From Pseudomonas sp. 102515 (GTDB lineage: Bacteria; Pseudomonadota; Gammaproteobacteria; Pseudomonadales; Pseudomonadaceae), in assembly GCF_031085165.1 (NCBI RefSeq), contig NZ_JAVHTY010000003.1, forward strand, positions 124,001 to 188,000: DNA of 64,000 nt, given 5' to 3'. Below, piece after piece: positions 29,350 through 38,457 of this stretch. A program made the position numbers and the translations under genes. The notes beneath the pieces are model-generated. The model was given only the letters and a program-made list of their open reading frames with translations. It did no database searches and was not told where the DNA came from. Position 1 is the stretch's first letter. Each line of letters starts with the position of its first letter.

Positions 29350-30885
29350 ATGACCAGTCCCGCGAAAGTGTCGGTGTTGCGCAACACCCTGATCAACTAT
29401 GCCGGCCAAGCCTATGCGCTGCTGATCGGCATCTTGATCCAGCCGATGTATCTCGGTCATCTGGGTGCCGAAACCTATGGTCTGATCGGCTTCTTCGCCG
29501 TGCTGCAGACCTGGCTGCAACTCCTCGACGTCGGCATTTCCGCCTCCCTGGTGCGCGACGTCGCCCATGGCCGGGGCCAGACCGGCGCCGGGCGCACCCG
29601 CGGCCAGCTGCTGCGCTCGCTGGAATTCATCTTCATCCCCCTGGCGACCCTGGCCTTCGTCGCCATCGAGCTGAATTCGGACTGGATGGCGGGCCACTGG
29701 CTCAACGTCCAGGGCCTGCCCACGGAGACTGTGGCCCACTGCATCGGCCTGATGGGGCTGATGATCGCCTTCCGCCTACTGTCGACGCTGTACAAGAGCG
29801 GGGTCCAGGGGGTCGAGCTGCACGGCTGGCTGAATCTGGTCAATGTGCTGATCGCCACGGTGCGCTACTTCGGCGGCCTGATCCTGGTGATGTGGATTTC
29901 CCAGGAGCCCCTGGACTTCTTCGTGTTCCAGGCCTTCGTCGCCGTCTTCGAGATGCTGGTCTATGCGCTCAAGGCCTATCGGCTGCTGCCCAACCCCACC
30001 TGGTGGAGCGGCTTCGACTGGCAGCGGGTGAAGCCCATCGTGCCCTTCGCCCTGAGCATGTCCTTCACCTCGATCCTGTGGATCGCCCTGACCCAGCTCG
30101 ACAAGCTGGTGCTGTCCAAGGCGCTGCCCCTGGCCGAGTACGGCTACTTCAGCCTGGTGGCGCTGATCTCCACCGGCATCGTCACCCTGACCAACCCGCT
30201 GGTACAGGCGCTGCTGCCGCGCATGACGGTGCTGGTGTCCCAGGACAAACCGCTCGAACTGGAACGGCTCTATCGCAACGCGGCGCGCTTCGCCTTCGCC
30301 ATCCTGCTGCCGCTGGCGGCCATGGTGGCCTTCCACGGCGAAGCGCTGGTCTTCGCCTGGACCGGCGACAAGGTCTCCGCCCACTGGAGCGAGCCGATCC
30401 TGTTCTGGTACGCCCTGGGCTCGGCGCTGCTCGCCCTGAGCCAGTTCCAGTTCTACCTGCAGTACGCCTACGGCAAGTTGCGCCTGCACGTCTGGTACAG
30501 CCTGGTATCCGCGGCCATCTCGGTGCCCATCGTGATCCTGGTGGTCCTGCACTACGGCGCCTATGGCGCGGCGCTGGCCTGGTTCTTCATGCGCCTGATC
30601 CCCTTCGTGATCTGGCCGATGATCGTCCACGGCCGCTTCGCGCCGACTCTGCAGCGCTACTGGAACCAGGACCTGCTGGTGGCCGTGGTGGTGACCGCCA
30701 TCGGCGTGGGCCTGAGCAAGCTGCTGTACCAAGAGATTCAACCGCAGGAGCGGTTCGCCATCCTGGCCACCCTCGCCCTGGGCGGTGGCCTGACCCTGGT
30801 GCTGATGGCGCTGAGCTACGTGCTCTGTTCTCCGAAACAGACCCGCTCGCGCCTGTTTTCCCAACTCTACAAAGCAGGTATCTGA
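29350..30885 (+). CDS. Wzx-type oligosaccharide flippase (first copy)
   Basis: Polytopic membrane protein of 511 residues with about twelve to fourteen hydrophobic helices, in the MOP/polysaccharide-transporter superfamily. The N-terminal LRNTLINYAGQAYALLIGILIQ and the FALSMSFTSILWIALTQLDKLVL stretch are typical of Wzx/RfbX. It would flip a lipid-linked repeat unit to the periplasm. The next gene begins one base after its stop, showing tight coupling. A second flippase of a different length lies at 50305. Confidence 0.87.
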   Translation: MTSPAKVSVLRNTLINYAGQAYALLIGILIQPMYLGHLGAETYGLIGFFAVLQTWLQLLDVGISASLVRDVAHGRGQTGAGRTRGQLLRSLEFIFIPLATLAFVAIELNSDWMAGHWLNVQGLPTETVAHCIGLMGLMIAFRLLSTLYKSGVQGVELHGWLNLVNVLIATVRYFGGLILVMWISQEPLDFFVFQAFVAVFEMLVYALKAYRLLPNPTWWSGFDWQRVKPIVPFALSMSFTSILWIALTQLDKLVLSKALPLAEYGYFSLVALISTGIVTLTNPLVQALLPRMTVLVSQDKPLELERLYRNAARFAFAILLPLAAMVAFHGEALVFAWTGDKVSAHWSEPILFWYALGSALLALSQFQFYLQYAYGKLRLHVWYSLVSAAISVPIVILVVLHYGAYGAALAWFFMRLIPFVIWPMIVHGRFAPTLQRYWNQDLLVAVVVTAIGVGLSKLLYQEIQPQERFAILATLALGGGLTLVLMALSYVLCSPKQTRSRLFSQLYKAGI

Positions 30886-30886
30886 C

Positions 30887-31822
30887 ATGGACGCTCGGAC
30901 CGAAGCAGAGATCATGAAGCACTGGCCGACGGATTGCAGTCGGCCGGTCGCCAGCATCGTCTGCCTGACCTTCAACCATCGTGACTACATCGGCCAGGCC
31001 ATCGACGGCTTCCTGCGCCAGCAGACCGATTTCCCCTTCGAGATAATCGTCAACGACGACGCCTCGACCGATGGCACCCGGGACATCCTCCAGGACTACG
31101 AGCGCCGCTACCCCCGGCTGATCCGCCTGATCCTGCAAAAGGAAAACCAGTACAGCCAGGGCAAGCCCTATGGCATGCCGGTGTTCCAGCACGCCCGCGG
31201 CGACTACATCGCCTACTGCGAAGGCGACGACTACTGGAACGATCCGCGCAAGCTGCAGCTGCAGGTGGACTTCCTGGAGAACAACCGGGACTACGCCCTG
31301 ACCTTCCACGCCTCCTATGCCTTCAACAGCAAGGGGATCGTCAATCCGCAGCGTTTCGATGGCCAGGATCACTACGATCGCAGCGAAACCGACCTGAAGA
31401 AGGCGCTACCGCTGTCCACCCTGACCGCCTGCTTCCGCAATGTCCTGCGGGAACTGCCGCCGGAGCTGGAAACCGCCGCGCTCATGGACATCGTCTGGTG
31501 GTCGCTGCTCGGTGCCCACGGCAAGGGCAAGTTCATGGATGAGATCCGCCCCGCCGCCTACCGCGTGCACGAGGGCGGGATCTTTTCCATGCGTGCCAGC
31601 CAGAAGCGCCTGCAGATGGATCTCCACACCCAGTACTGCCTGGCCAACTACTACTACCGGCTGGGCGAGCGCGACCTGCATGTCTTCTTCCTGCGCCAGG
31701 TCCTGAGTCTTTCGCTGTCCTCGATTCCACCGACGCAGAAGGTCAAGGCGCTCCTGCGGGCGGTGAGCAACATCACCCTCAACATCGGCCGACGCTTCGC
31801 CCCCAAACGCGTCACCTACTGA
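30887..31822 (+). CDS. GT2 family glycosyltransferase
   Basis: Cytoplasmic glycosyltransferase of 311 residues. The GT-A fold shows ASIVCLTFNHRDYIGQAIDG, then IIVNDDASTDGT (nucleotide-binding DD, about 46-57) and YCEGDDYWNDP (DXD-type, about 106-116). Donor and acceptor cannot be named. Two possible ATGs (30887 and 30914) differ by nine residues; the first was kept. It is translationally coupled to the flippase gene. Confidence 0.87.
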   Translation: MDARTEAEIMKHWPTDCSRPVASIVCLTFNHRDYIGQAIDGFLRQQTDFPFEIIVNDDASTDGTRDILQDYERRYPRLIRLILQKENQYSQGKPYGMPVFQHARGDYIAYCEGDDYWNDPRKLQLQVDFLENNRDYALTFHASYAFNSKGIVNPQRFDGQDHYDRSETDLKKALPLSTLTACFRNVLRELPPELETAALMDIVWWSLLGAHGKGKFMDEIRPAAYRVHEGGIFSMRASQKRLQMDLHTQYCLANYYYRLGERDLHVFFLRQVLSLSLSSIPPTQKVKALLRAVSNITLNIGRRFAPKRVTY

Positions 31823-31879
31823 ACTTACACAGAGCAGTTTTCCGGCTGCGCTGTATCCAGCTAAAAGGAAGGGACCCCA

Positions 31880-34093
31880 ATGACCGTCATGCAGCGCTCT
31901 TCGTTCGAACAACACGAAGAACAACACCTGGATCTCAAGACGATGGCCCTCACGCTTCTTGACCACAAGAAGCTGATCGCGGGCATCACCGCGGGCTTTC
32001 TGGCCGTGGGCATCGCCTACGCCGTGCTGTCCACCCCGCAGTACGTCGCCGGGGCGATGATCCAGATCGAACCCAAGAAGAATGCGCTCACGGCGGTCGC
32101 CGAGACCGTGGTGCGACCCAATTCGGCCTCGCCGGCCGTGGCCGAGATCGAGCTGCTGAAGTCGCGCGCGGTGCTGACCAAGACCGTGGAGAACCTGCGC
32201 CTGGACATCGAGGCCAAGCCGCGCTTCTTCCCGCTGATCGGCCACTACCTGTGGCGCCACTACGAAGCCGACAAGCCGGGTCAGCTGGCGGACAGCTGGC
32301 CGCAACTGCGTGGCTTCGCCTGGGGCGGCGAGCAGATCGACGTCTTCCAGTTCGACGTCCCGGACGACATGTACGGCGAGACCCTGACGGTGGTCGCCGG
32401 CAGCAACGGCCGCTATCGCCTGCTGGACAAGGACAAGCAGCCCCTGCTCGACGGCCAGGTCGGCCAGATGGCCGCCGGGAACGGCTACCGCATGCAGATC
32501 AAGACCCTGACCGCGCGCCCCGGCACCGAATTCAAGGTCACCCGCAATCGCGTCATCACCACCGCGCAGCTCTATCAGAATCGCATCAAGACCAGCGAAG
32601 CCGGCAAGGAGTCGGGGATCATCTACCTGTCCCTGGCGGACGAGAATCCCGACCTGGCCAAGAGCGTCCTGTCCGAGATCAGCCGCCTGTACGTCATGCA
32701 GAACGTCGAACGCAGCTCGGCGGAAGCCGCCCAGCGCCTGGACTTCCTGCGCGGCCAACTGCCGGCGGTGCGCAAGGACCTGGAAAGCGCCGAAGCGGCC
32801 CTGAACAGCTATCAGACCAACAGCCGCTCCGTGGACATCAGCCTGGAAACCAAGGGCGTCCTGGACAAGATCGTCACCCTCGACACCTCCATCTCCCAGC
32901 TCAAGCTCAAGCAGGCCGAATACGATCGCCTCTATACCCGCGATCACCCCAGCTACAAGACCCTGCTGAACCAGCTCGCCCAGCTGGAAGTGGAAAAACG
33001 CAGTCTGCAGCGCAAGGTGGAAGCCCTGCCCAGCACCCAGCAGGAACTGCTGCGCCTGAACCGCGACATGAAGGTCACCAACCAGACCTATCAGCTGCTG
33101 CTGAACCAGGCCCAGGAACAGGACATCATCCGCGCCGGCACCATCGGCAACGTGCGCCTGGTCGACAACGCCGACGTCAACCTCGACGAGCCGGCCACCA
33201 ACCGCAAGATCGCGCTGATCCTGTCGCTGCTGCTGGGTCTGGTGACCTCCGTGGTGGTGGTCTTCGTCCGCCAGGCCTTCCAGAAGGGCATCGAGAATCC
33301 GGACACCGTCGAGCAGATCGGCCTGCCGGTCTATTCCACCCTGCCCTTCACCAAGGACCAGGAGCGCCTGAATCGTCGCCTGAAGAAGAAGACCCGTACC
33401 GGCGAACCCAATCTGCTGAGCGTGGTGCAGCCGGCCAACCTGGCGGTGGAATCCCTGCGCAGCCTGAGATCCAGCCTGCACTTCGCCATGCTGGAAGCCA
33501 AGAACCGGGTGATCATGATTTCCAGCCCGACCCCGGGCGTCGGCAAATCCTTCGTCTCCAGCAACCTCGCGGCCGTGGTCGCCCAGTCGGGTCAGCGCGT
33601 GCTGCTGATCGACGCCGACATGCGCAAGGGCTATCTGCACCGCGTGTTCGGCCTGCAACCGCAAGCCGGCCTGTCCGAGCTGCTGACCGGTCGCAGCAAG
33701 CTGCGTGAAACCATCGTGCCGAGCGGTATCGCCCAACTGGACATCATCAGCTGTGGCCAGGCCGCGCCGAATCCCTCGGAGCTGCTGATGCACGCCAACT
33801 TCTCCCGTCTGCTGGACGAAGTGGGCAGCCTCTACGACCTGGTGATCATCGATACCCCGCCGATCCTGGCGGTGACCGATGCCGCCCTGGTGGGGCGCCT
33901 CGCCGGCACCACGCTGCTGGTCACCCGTTTCGGTCAGAGCACCCTCAAGGCGGTGGAGAACTCCCGTCGTCGCTTCGCCCAGAACGGTATCACCATCAAG
34001 GGCGCCATCCTCAACGGCGTACAGCGCAAGGCCTCGATGGCCATCGAGGACGATGGCGCCTACGGCTACTACGAATACGGCCCCCGTACCTGA
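31880..34093 (+). CDS. wzc: Wzc-type polysaccharide co-polymerase and BY-kinase (copy 1)
   Basis: Inner-membrane bacterial tyrosine kinase of 737 residues that controls chain length and export with Wza and Wzb. N-terminal Wzz domain with a transmembrane helix (about 35-55), a long periplasmic coiled-coil region, a second membrane helix (about 442-462), then the kinase domain with Walker A PTPGVGKSF (about 548-556), Walker A' LLIDADMRKG and Walker B VIIDTPP. The tail has tyrosines YGYYEYG for autophosphorylation. The partner export protein Wza and phosphatase Wzb are encoded only in the second module. It shares the whole architecture with the protein at 44862-47078. Confidence 0.94.
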   Translation: MTVMQRSSFEQHEEQHLDLKTMALTLLDHKKLIAGITAGFLAVGIAYAVLSTPQYVAGAMIQIEPKKNALTAVAETVVRPNSASPAVAEIELLKSRAVLTKTVENLRLDIEAKPRFFPLIGHYLWRHYEADKPGQLADSWPQLRGFAWGGEQIDVFQFDVPDDMYGETLTVVAGSNGRYRLLDKDKQPLLDGQVGQMAAGNGYRMQIKTLTARPGTEFKVTRNRVITTAQLYQNRIKTSEAGKESGIIYLSLADENPDLAKSVLSEISRLYVMQNVERSSAEAAQRLDFLRGQLPAVRKDLESAEAALNSYQTNSRSVDISLETKGVLDKIVTLDTSISQLKLKQAEYDRLYTRDHPSYKTLLNQLAQLEVEKRSLQRKVEALPSTQQELLRLNRDMKVTNQTYQLLLNQAQEQDIIRAGTIGNVRLVDNADVNLDEPATNRKIALILSLLLGLVTSVVVVFVRQAFQKGIENPDTVEQIGLPVYSTLPFTKDQERLNRRLKKKTRTGEPNLLSVVQPANLAVESLRSLRSSLHFAMLEAKNRVIMISSPTPGVGKSFVSSNLAAVVAQSGQRVLLIDADMRKGYLHRVFGLQPQAGLSELLTGRSKLRETIVPSGIAQLDIISCGQAAPNPSELLMHANFSRLLDEVGSLYDLVIIDTPPILAVTDAALVGRLAGTTLLVTRFGQSTLKAVENSRRRFAQNGITIKGAILNGVQRKASMAIEDDGAYGYYEYGPRT

Positions 34094-34140
34094 TACGCCG
34101 CTCCGCCGCGCCTGACTGCCCCTAGAGAAGGAACTCGCCC

Positions 34141-34671
34141 ATGACGCTCGCCCATCCCGCCGGTCACTGGTATCTGGTGCAGACCAAGCCCAATCAGGAA
34201 GTCCGCGCCGAAGAAAACCTGAGCAGACAGGGTTATGTCTGCTTCCGGCCCCAGCGCGAGCGCAAGGCCTCCGGCAGAAGTCGTGCGAGCGGCAGCGAGT
34301 CGCTGTTCCCGGGGTATCTGTTCATCCAGCTCAACGATGTGAACGACAACTGGTACCCCATCCGCTCGACGCGCGGCGTCAATCGGATCGTCAGTTTCGG
34401 CACCCAGCCGACGGCCGTGAGCGAAGGCATCATCGACGATATCCGCCAGCGACTCGCCGCGCTGGCGGAGCCCGCACCCAGCCATCAGCCCGGTGAGACC
34501 GTGCGGGTGCAGTACAGCCAGGAGCTGGAAATGGACGCCGTGTTCCTGAGCGCAGATGGCAACGAGCGGGCCATCATCCTGCTACGCATCCTGCAACGCG
34601 AACAACGGGTCAGCGTCGCTCTTGATCAACTGTCGGCAGTCGCCACCGTCAACCAGCGGCTGCGCGCCTGA
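34141..34671 (+). CDS. rfaH: RfaH-type NusG paralogue, operon antiterminator
   Basis: Specialised NusG protein of 176 residues that stays on RNA polymerase after recruitment at ops and prevents Rho and hairpin stopping in long operons. The NGN domain shows WYLVQTKPNQE, ENLSRQGYVCFRP, LFPGYLFIQL and TRGVNRIVSFG; the C-terminal KOW domain (about 118-175) has GETVRVQ and the acidic-hydrophobic pattern of the RfaH CTD. Essential nusG would be near secE/rplK, not here, so this is a paralogue. Its place inside the exopolysaccharide locus and the two ops-like elements in the leader make self-control of this locus likely. Confidence 0.9.
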   Translation: MTLAHPAGHWYLVQTKPNQEVRAEENLSRQGYVCFRPQRERKASGRSRASGSESLFPGYLFIQLNDVNDNWYPIRSTRGVNRIVSFGTQPTAVSEGIIDDIRQRLAALAEPAPSHQPGETVRVQYSQELEMDAVFLSADGNERAIILLRILQREQRVSVALDQLSAVATVNQRLRA

Positions 34672-34706
34672 CCAAGAACTGTAAGGCCCTTTGGAGGAAT
34701 CTATTC

Positions 34707-35705
34707 ATGCAATGCAAGACCACGGTCGTTACCGTCACCTACGGCAATCGCCTCGGCTATCTGGAGCAGCTGGTCACCCGCGCCCTGGCCGAACGCACCA
34801 TTCACCAGGTCGTCGTGGTGAGCAATGCGGCGACGGTGTCGCTGGATAGCCTCGAAGCCCGCTGGCCCGGTCAGGTCAAGGTGATCGCCCTGAGCGAGAA
34901 CACCGGTTCCGCCAACGGTTACGCCGTGGCCCTGGAAGCGGCCCTGGCCACCGATACCACCCATATCTGGATGATGGACGACGACAACGCACCCCTGGGC
35001 GATGCCCTCGACGTGCTGCACCGTCGCCTCGACGAACTCGGCGCCGTCCACGGTCGCGACAAGGTCGCCGTGCTCGGCTACCGGCCGACCCAGCAGGCCG
35101 ACATCGCCCAGTGCATCCCGACCAGGATGATCACCCAGCCGCGTTCGAGCTACTTCGGCTTCCACGTGGCCCGCATCCCCTACAAGATCTGGCGCCGCCT
35201 GCCCTGGGGCCGTCCGCGCGGGGGCCAGCCGGAAGCCTTGGTCGAGCTGCCCTTCGCCCCCTATGGCGGCATGCTCGCCCACCGCAGCCTCTATGAGCGC
35301 ATCGGCCTGCCCCTGCGCGAGTTGGTGCTCTACTCCGATGACACCGAGTACACCTACCGCATCACCCAGGCCGGCGGAAAGCTGTTCATGGTCACCGAGG
35401 CGGAGCTCGAAGAACTGGAGCATTCCTGGAACATCAAGGAAGGCACCAGCAACGTCTACCAGAACTACCTGCAGGCCGGCTCGGACTTCCGTGCCTACTA
35501 CGCCGCGCGCAACCAGGCCTGGTTCGACAAGAACGTCTGGGCCAGCTCCCGGCCGATGTACAGCCTCAACCGCTACGTCTTCCACACCCTGCTCAAGCTA
35601 TTCGCCCGTGACGACAAGAGCCGTCAGCGCCTGGCGCTGATCCGGCAGGCGGTCCAGGACGGCGAAACCGGCGCGCTGGGAATAAACCGCAGCTATCCGC
35701 TATGA
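34707..35705 (+). CDS. GT2 family glycosyltransferase
   Basis: Glycosyltransferase of 332 residues. The N-terminal TTVVTVTYGNRLGYLEQL, IALSENTGSANGYAVALEAAL and WMMDDDNAPL (metal-binding DDD, about 93-95) follow the GlfT/rhamnosyltransferase-like GT2 group. No membrane helix. GGAGGA precedes the ATG. It overlaps the next gene by four bases (ATGA). Confidence 0.85.
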   Translation: MQCKTTVVTVTYGNRLGYLEQLVTRALAERTIHQVVVVSNAATVSLDSLEARWPGQVKVIALSENTGSANGYAVALEAALATDTTHIWMMDDDNAPLGDALDVLHRRLDELGAVHGRDKVAVLGYRPTQQADIAQCIPTRMITQPRSSYFGFHVARIPYKIWRRLPWGRPRGGQPEALVELPFAPYGGMLAHRSLYERIGLPLRELVLYSDDTEYTYRITQAGGKLFMVTEAELEELEHSWNIKEGTSNVYQNYLQAGSDFRAYYAARNQAWFDKNVWASSRPMYSLNRYVFHTLLKLFARDDKSRQRLALIRQAVQDGETGALGINRSYPL

Positions 35706-36949
35706 AACTGCTCTTTCTCAACAGCTTCTATCCGCCCCATGTGGGCGGTGGCGCGGAGCTCATCCTGCAACGCAGCGTGGAAGGCTTCCAGCAGCGCGGT
35801 CACGACGTGGCCGTGCTGGTGACCGGTCCCGAGCAGGGTGTGCGGCAGGAGACGGTGAACGACGTTCGCGTCTATCGCGCCGGGCTGAAGAATTTCTACT
35901 GGCCCCTGACCCAGCAGCGTCCCGGTCCGCTGGCGCGCTTCGGCTGGCACTTTCGCGACCAGTACAACAGCGCGATGCGGGCGCCCCTGCGCCAGGTGCT
36001 GCAACAGGAAAAGCCGGACCTGGTGGTGTGCCACAACCTGTCCGGCTGGTCGGTCGCGGCCTGGGACGAGATCCGCGCCAGCGGCGTTCCCATCGTGCAG
36101 GTGCTGCACGACATGTACCTGCTGTGCCCGAAGAACACCCTGTTCAAGAAGGGCCAGAGCTGCCAGAAGCTCTGTGGCAGCTGCGCCGCCCTGCGCCGGC
36201 CCCACGCCGAGCAGTCCGCCAAGGTGGATGCCGTCGTCGGCGTCAGTCGCTACCTGCTGGATACCATCGTCAACAAGGGCTACTTCGGCGGCGTTCCGCG
36301 CCAGGTCATCCATAACGCCAGCCTGATCGCCGGCAGCAATGCCGAGACCGCGCCCCCCAATCCGGACGGCGTCGTCCGCTTCGGCTACATGGGCACCCTG
36401 TCGGAGAACAAGGGCGTGGGCTGGCTGATCGAGCAGTTCCAGCGGCTGTCGCTCAACGCGACCCTGACCATCGCCGGCAAGGGCCAGCTGGATTACGAAA
36501 CCCAGCTCAAGGCCATGGCCGATCCGCAAAGGGTCCACTTCGTCGGCTATCAGAAGCCCGAGGCCTTCTATCGGAGCATCGACGTCTTCGTCGCGCCGTC
36601 GCTGTGGGCCGAGCCCTTCGGCATGGTCGCCGTCGAGGCCTGCGCCTTCCGGAAACCGGTCATCGCCAGCCGCATGGGCGGCCTGCCGGAGATCGTCCGC
36701 GATGGCGTCAACGGCCTGCTCTGCAACCCCGACGACCGCGACTCCCTGGGCCGCGCCCTGCAGTGCCTGCACGACGATGCCGAGCTGCGCCAGCGACTGA
36801 GTCTGCTGAGTCGTACCGCGGTGGCCGATCTGCTGAGCATGGACACCATGCTCGACCAGTACCTGGCGCTTTTCGAGGACGTCCTGGGCAAGGCGCAACA
36901 CGGCTCCGCCAAGCAGCTTCACGTACCTCACACACAGCTTTCCAACTGA
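35702..36949 (+). CDS. GT4 family glycosyltransferase
   Basis: GT-B retaining glycosyltransferase of 415 residues. The N-terminal NSFYPPHVGGGAELIL is the glycine-rich acceptor loop; the EX7E donor motif is EPFGMVAVE (about 304-312). A four-cysteine stretch LLCPKN ... CQKLCGSC (about 141-160) occurs in several GT4 enzymes and may bind metal or form a structural cluster. Donor unknown. Coupled to the upstream GT2 gene. Confidence 0.87.
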   Translation: MKLLFLNSFYPPHVGGGAELILQRSVEGFQQRGHDVAVLVTGPEQGVRQETVNDVRVYRAGLKNFYWPLTQQRPGPLARFGWHFRDQYNSAMRAPLRQVLQQEKPDLVVCHNLSGWSVAAWDEIRASGVPIVQVLHDMYLLCPKNTLFKKGQSCQKLCGSCAALRRPHAEQSAKVDAVVGVSRYLLDTIVNKGYFGGVPRQVIHNASLIAGSNAETAPPNPDGVVRFGYMGTLSENKGVGWLIEQFQRLSLNATLTIAGKGQLDYETQLKAMADPQRVHFVGYQKPEAFYRSIDVFVAPSLWAEPFGMVAVEACAFRKPVIASRMGGLPEIVRDGVNGLLCNPDDRDSLGRALQCLHDDAELRQRLSLLSRTAVADLLSMDTMLDQYLALFEDVLGKAQHGSAKQLHVPHTQLSN

Positions 36950-36980
36950 TCCATCCCAGGTCACGGCAACGGGCAGAATC

Positions 36981-38069
36981 ATGATCATCGTCAATTCCCG
37001 CTTCATCACCCAGGATCTTCGCGGCGTTCAGCGCTTCGCGGAATGCATCTCGCTGGAGCTGGCGAAGCTGAGATCCGACCTGCGTTTCGTCGCGCCGCCC
37101 GGTGTCGTCAGGCCCGACGTGGCCAAGCGGCTGAACATCGAGATCATCGGCACCCGCCAGGGCCAGCGCTGGGAGCAATGGGACCTGCCGAACTGGCTGA
37201 AGAGCCAGGGCAGCCCCCTGCTGCTGTCGCTGTGCAGCACGGCACCGCTGCTCTACACCAACCAGATCGCCACCCACCACGACATCAACTACGTGCGCTT
37301 TCCCGAGAGTTACTCGTGGAAATTCCGCACCTCGTACCGCTGCCTGATCCCCATGCTGCTCAAGCGCTCGAATGCCCTGATCACCGTGAGTGAGTTCTCC
37401 CGGGACGAGATCTCGCGCTTCTATCGCTACCCGAGCGACTCGATCACGGTCGTGCCCAACGCCGTCGCCGACGCCTTCACCCTGGAGCCGCGGATCGACA
37501 GCGCCGACATCCCCTATCTGCTGGCGGTGTCCTCGCCCAGCTACCACAAGAACTTCTCGCGGATGCTGGAAGCCTTCGCCGCCCTACCGCGGGATCTGAA
37601 GGTCGAATTGCGCATCGTCGGCGACAGCCACGCCGTGTTCGGCCAGAGCGATCTGGCGACCCTGGCTGCCAGGGATCCGCGGGTCAAGCTGCTCGGCCGC
37701 ATCGACGATGCCGAACTGGCGCGCCAGTATCGCCAGGCCACCGCCTTCGTCTTTCCGTCGCTCTACGAGGGTTTCGGCATCCCGCCCCTCGAAGCCCAGG
37801 CCTGCGGCTGCCCGGTGATCTCGGCCAATACCGCCTCCATGCCGGAAGTGCTGCAGGACAGCGTCCTCTACTTCGACCCCTACGAGACGGCCAGCATCAC
37901 CCAGGCGATGCGCACCATCCTCCAGGACGCACCGCTCAGAGAAGCGCTCCGCGCCAAGGGCCTGGCCAACATCCAGCGCTTCAACTGGCAGACCTCCGCG
38001 AGAAAGGTCTCCGACCTGCTGGACAGCGCCCTGGCGACCGCCTCGAAGGCCACGGCCAGGGCCGCCTGA
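36981..38069 (+). CDS. GT4 family glycosyltransferase
   Basis: GT-B enzyme of 362 residues. Recognised parts are the N-terminal NSRFITQDLRGVQRFAECI, the linker YLLAVSSPSYHKNF and the EX7E motif EGFGIPPLE (about 263-271). It resembles mannosyltransferases of the WbpX/MtfB-type group, but the donor is not proven. It lies 31 bases after the previous glycosyltransferase gene. Confidence 0.86.
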   Translation: MIIVNSRFITQDLRGVQRFAECISLELAKLRSDLRFVAPPGVVRPDVAKRLNIEIIGTRQGQRWEQWDLPNWLKSQGSPLLLSLCSTAPLLYTNQIATHHDINYVRFPESYSWKFRTSYRCLIPMLLKRSNALITVSEFSRDEISRFYRYPSDSITVVPNAVADAFTLEPRIDSADIPYLLAVSSPSYHKNFSRMLEAFAALPRDLKVELRIVGDSHAVFGQSDLATLAARDPRVKLLGRIDDAELARQYRQATAFVFPSLYEGFGIPPLEAQACGCPVISANTASMPEVLQDSVLYFDPYETASITQAMRTILQDAPLREALRAKGLANIQRFNWQTSARKVSDLLDSALATASKATARAA

Positions 38070-38457
38070 AACGACCACAGCACAATAATTCAGCGATCAA
38101 GAACTCATGGAAGAGACAAGCAACGCCATGGCAGGCCAGAGCCGTTCCTCGGTACCCCTGGCGCTCGACAACGACACGAGAACGTCCGGGCGCGCCCTTC
38201 AGCTCGCTGAATGCCACCTTCTGCAAGGAGGCTCGGCAGAGACCGCGGAATGCCCGGATAACGCCGATTCTTGCGAAATGCCTGCAACAGACACCGTCTT
38301 TGCAAAAAGCCCAACCATCAAGTTGCACGCGCTCGACGGCCCTTCGGACAGCATCGAGATAACCCGGCTGCCCTGGGGATATGCAGTGACCAGAAAGACC
38401 GGCACTCCATGAGTCAGCACCAGCACTTGATTTCATTTCACGCTTAAGGAAGACGAC
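38070..38457. other. Gap between two glycosyltransferase genes, with a doubtful 101-codon frame
   Basis: An open frame at 38107-38412 would encode a polar, cysteine-containing 101-residue protein without recognisable domain or good ribosome binding site (weak). Base composition is more AT-rich than the flanking genes. It may be a degenerate remnant or non-coding; I do not call a gene. Confidence 0.35.

Noticed and set aside
31406-33793. 795-codon frame opposite the first wzc
   Set aside because: Antisense shadow of an unmistakable BY-kinase gene; protein has low complexity and no family character.
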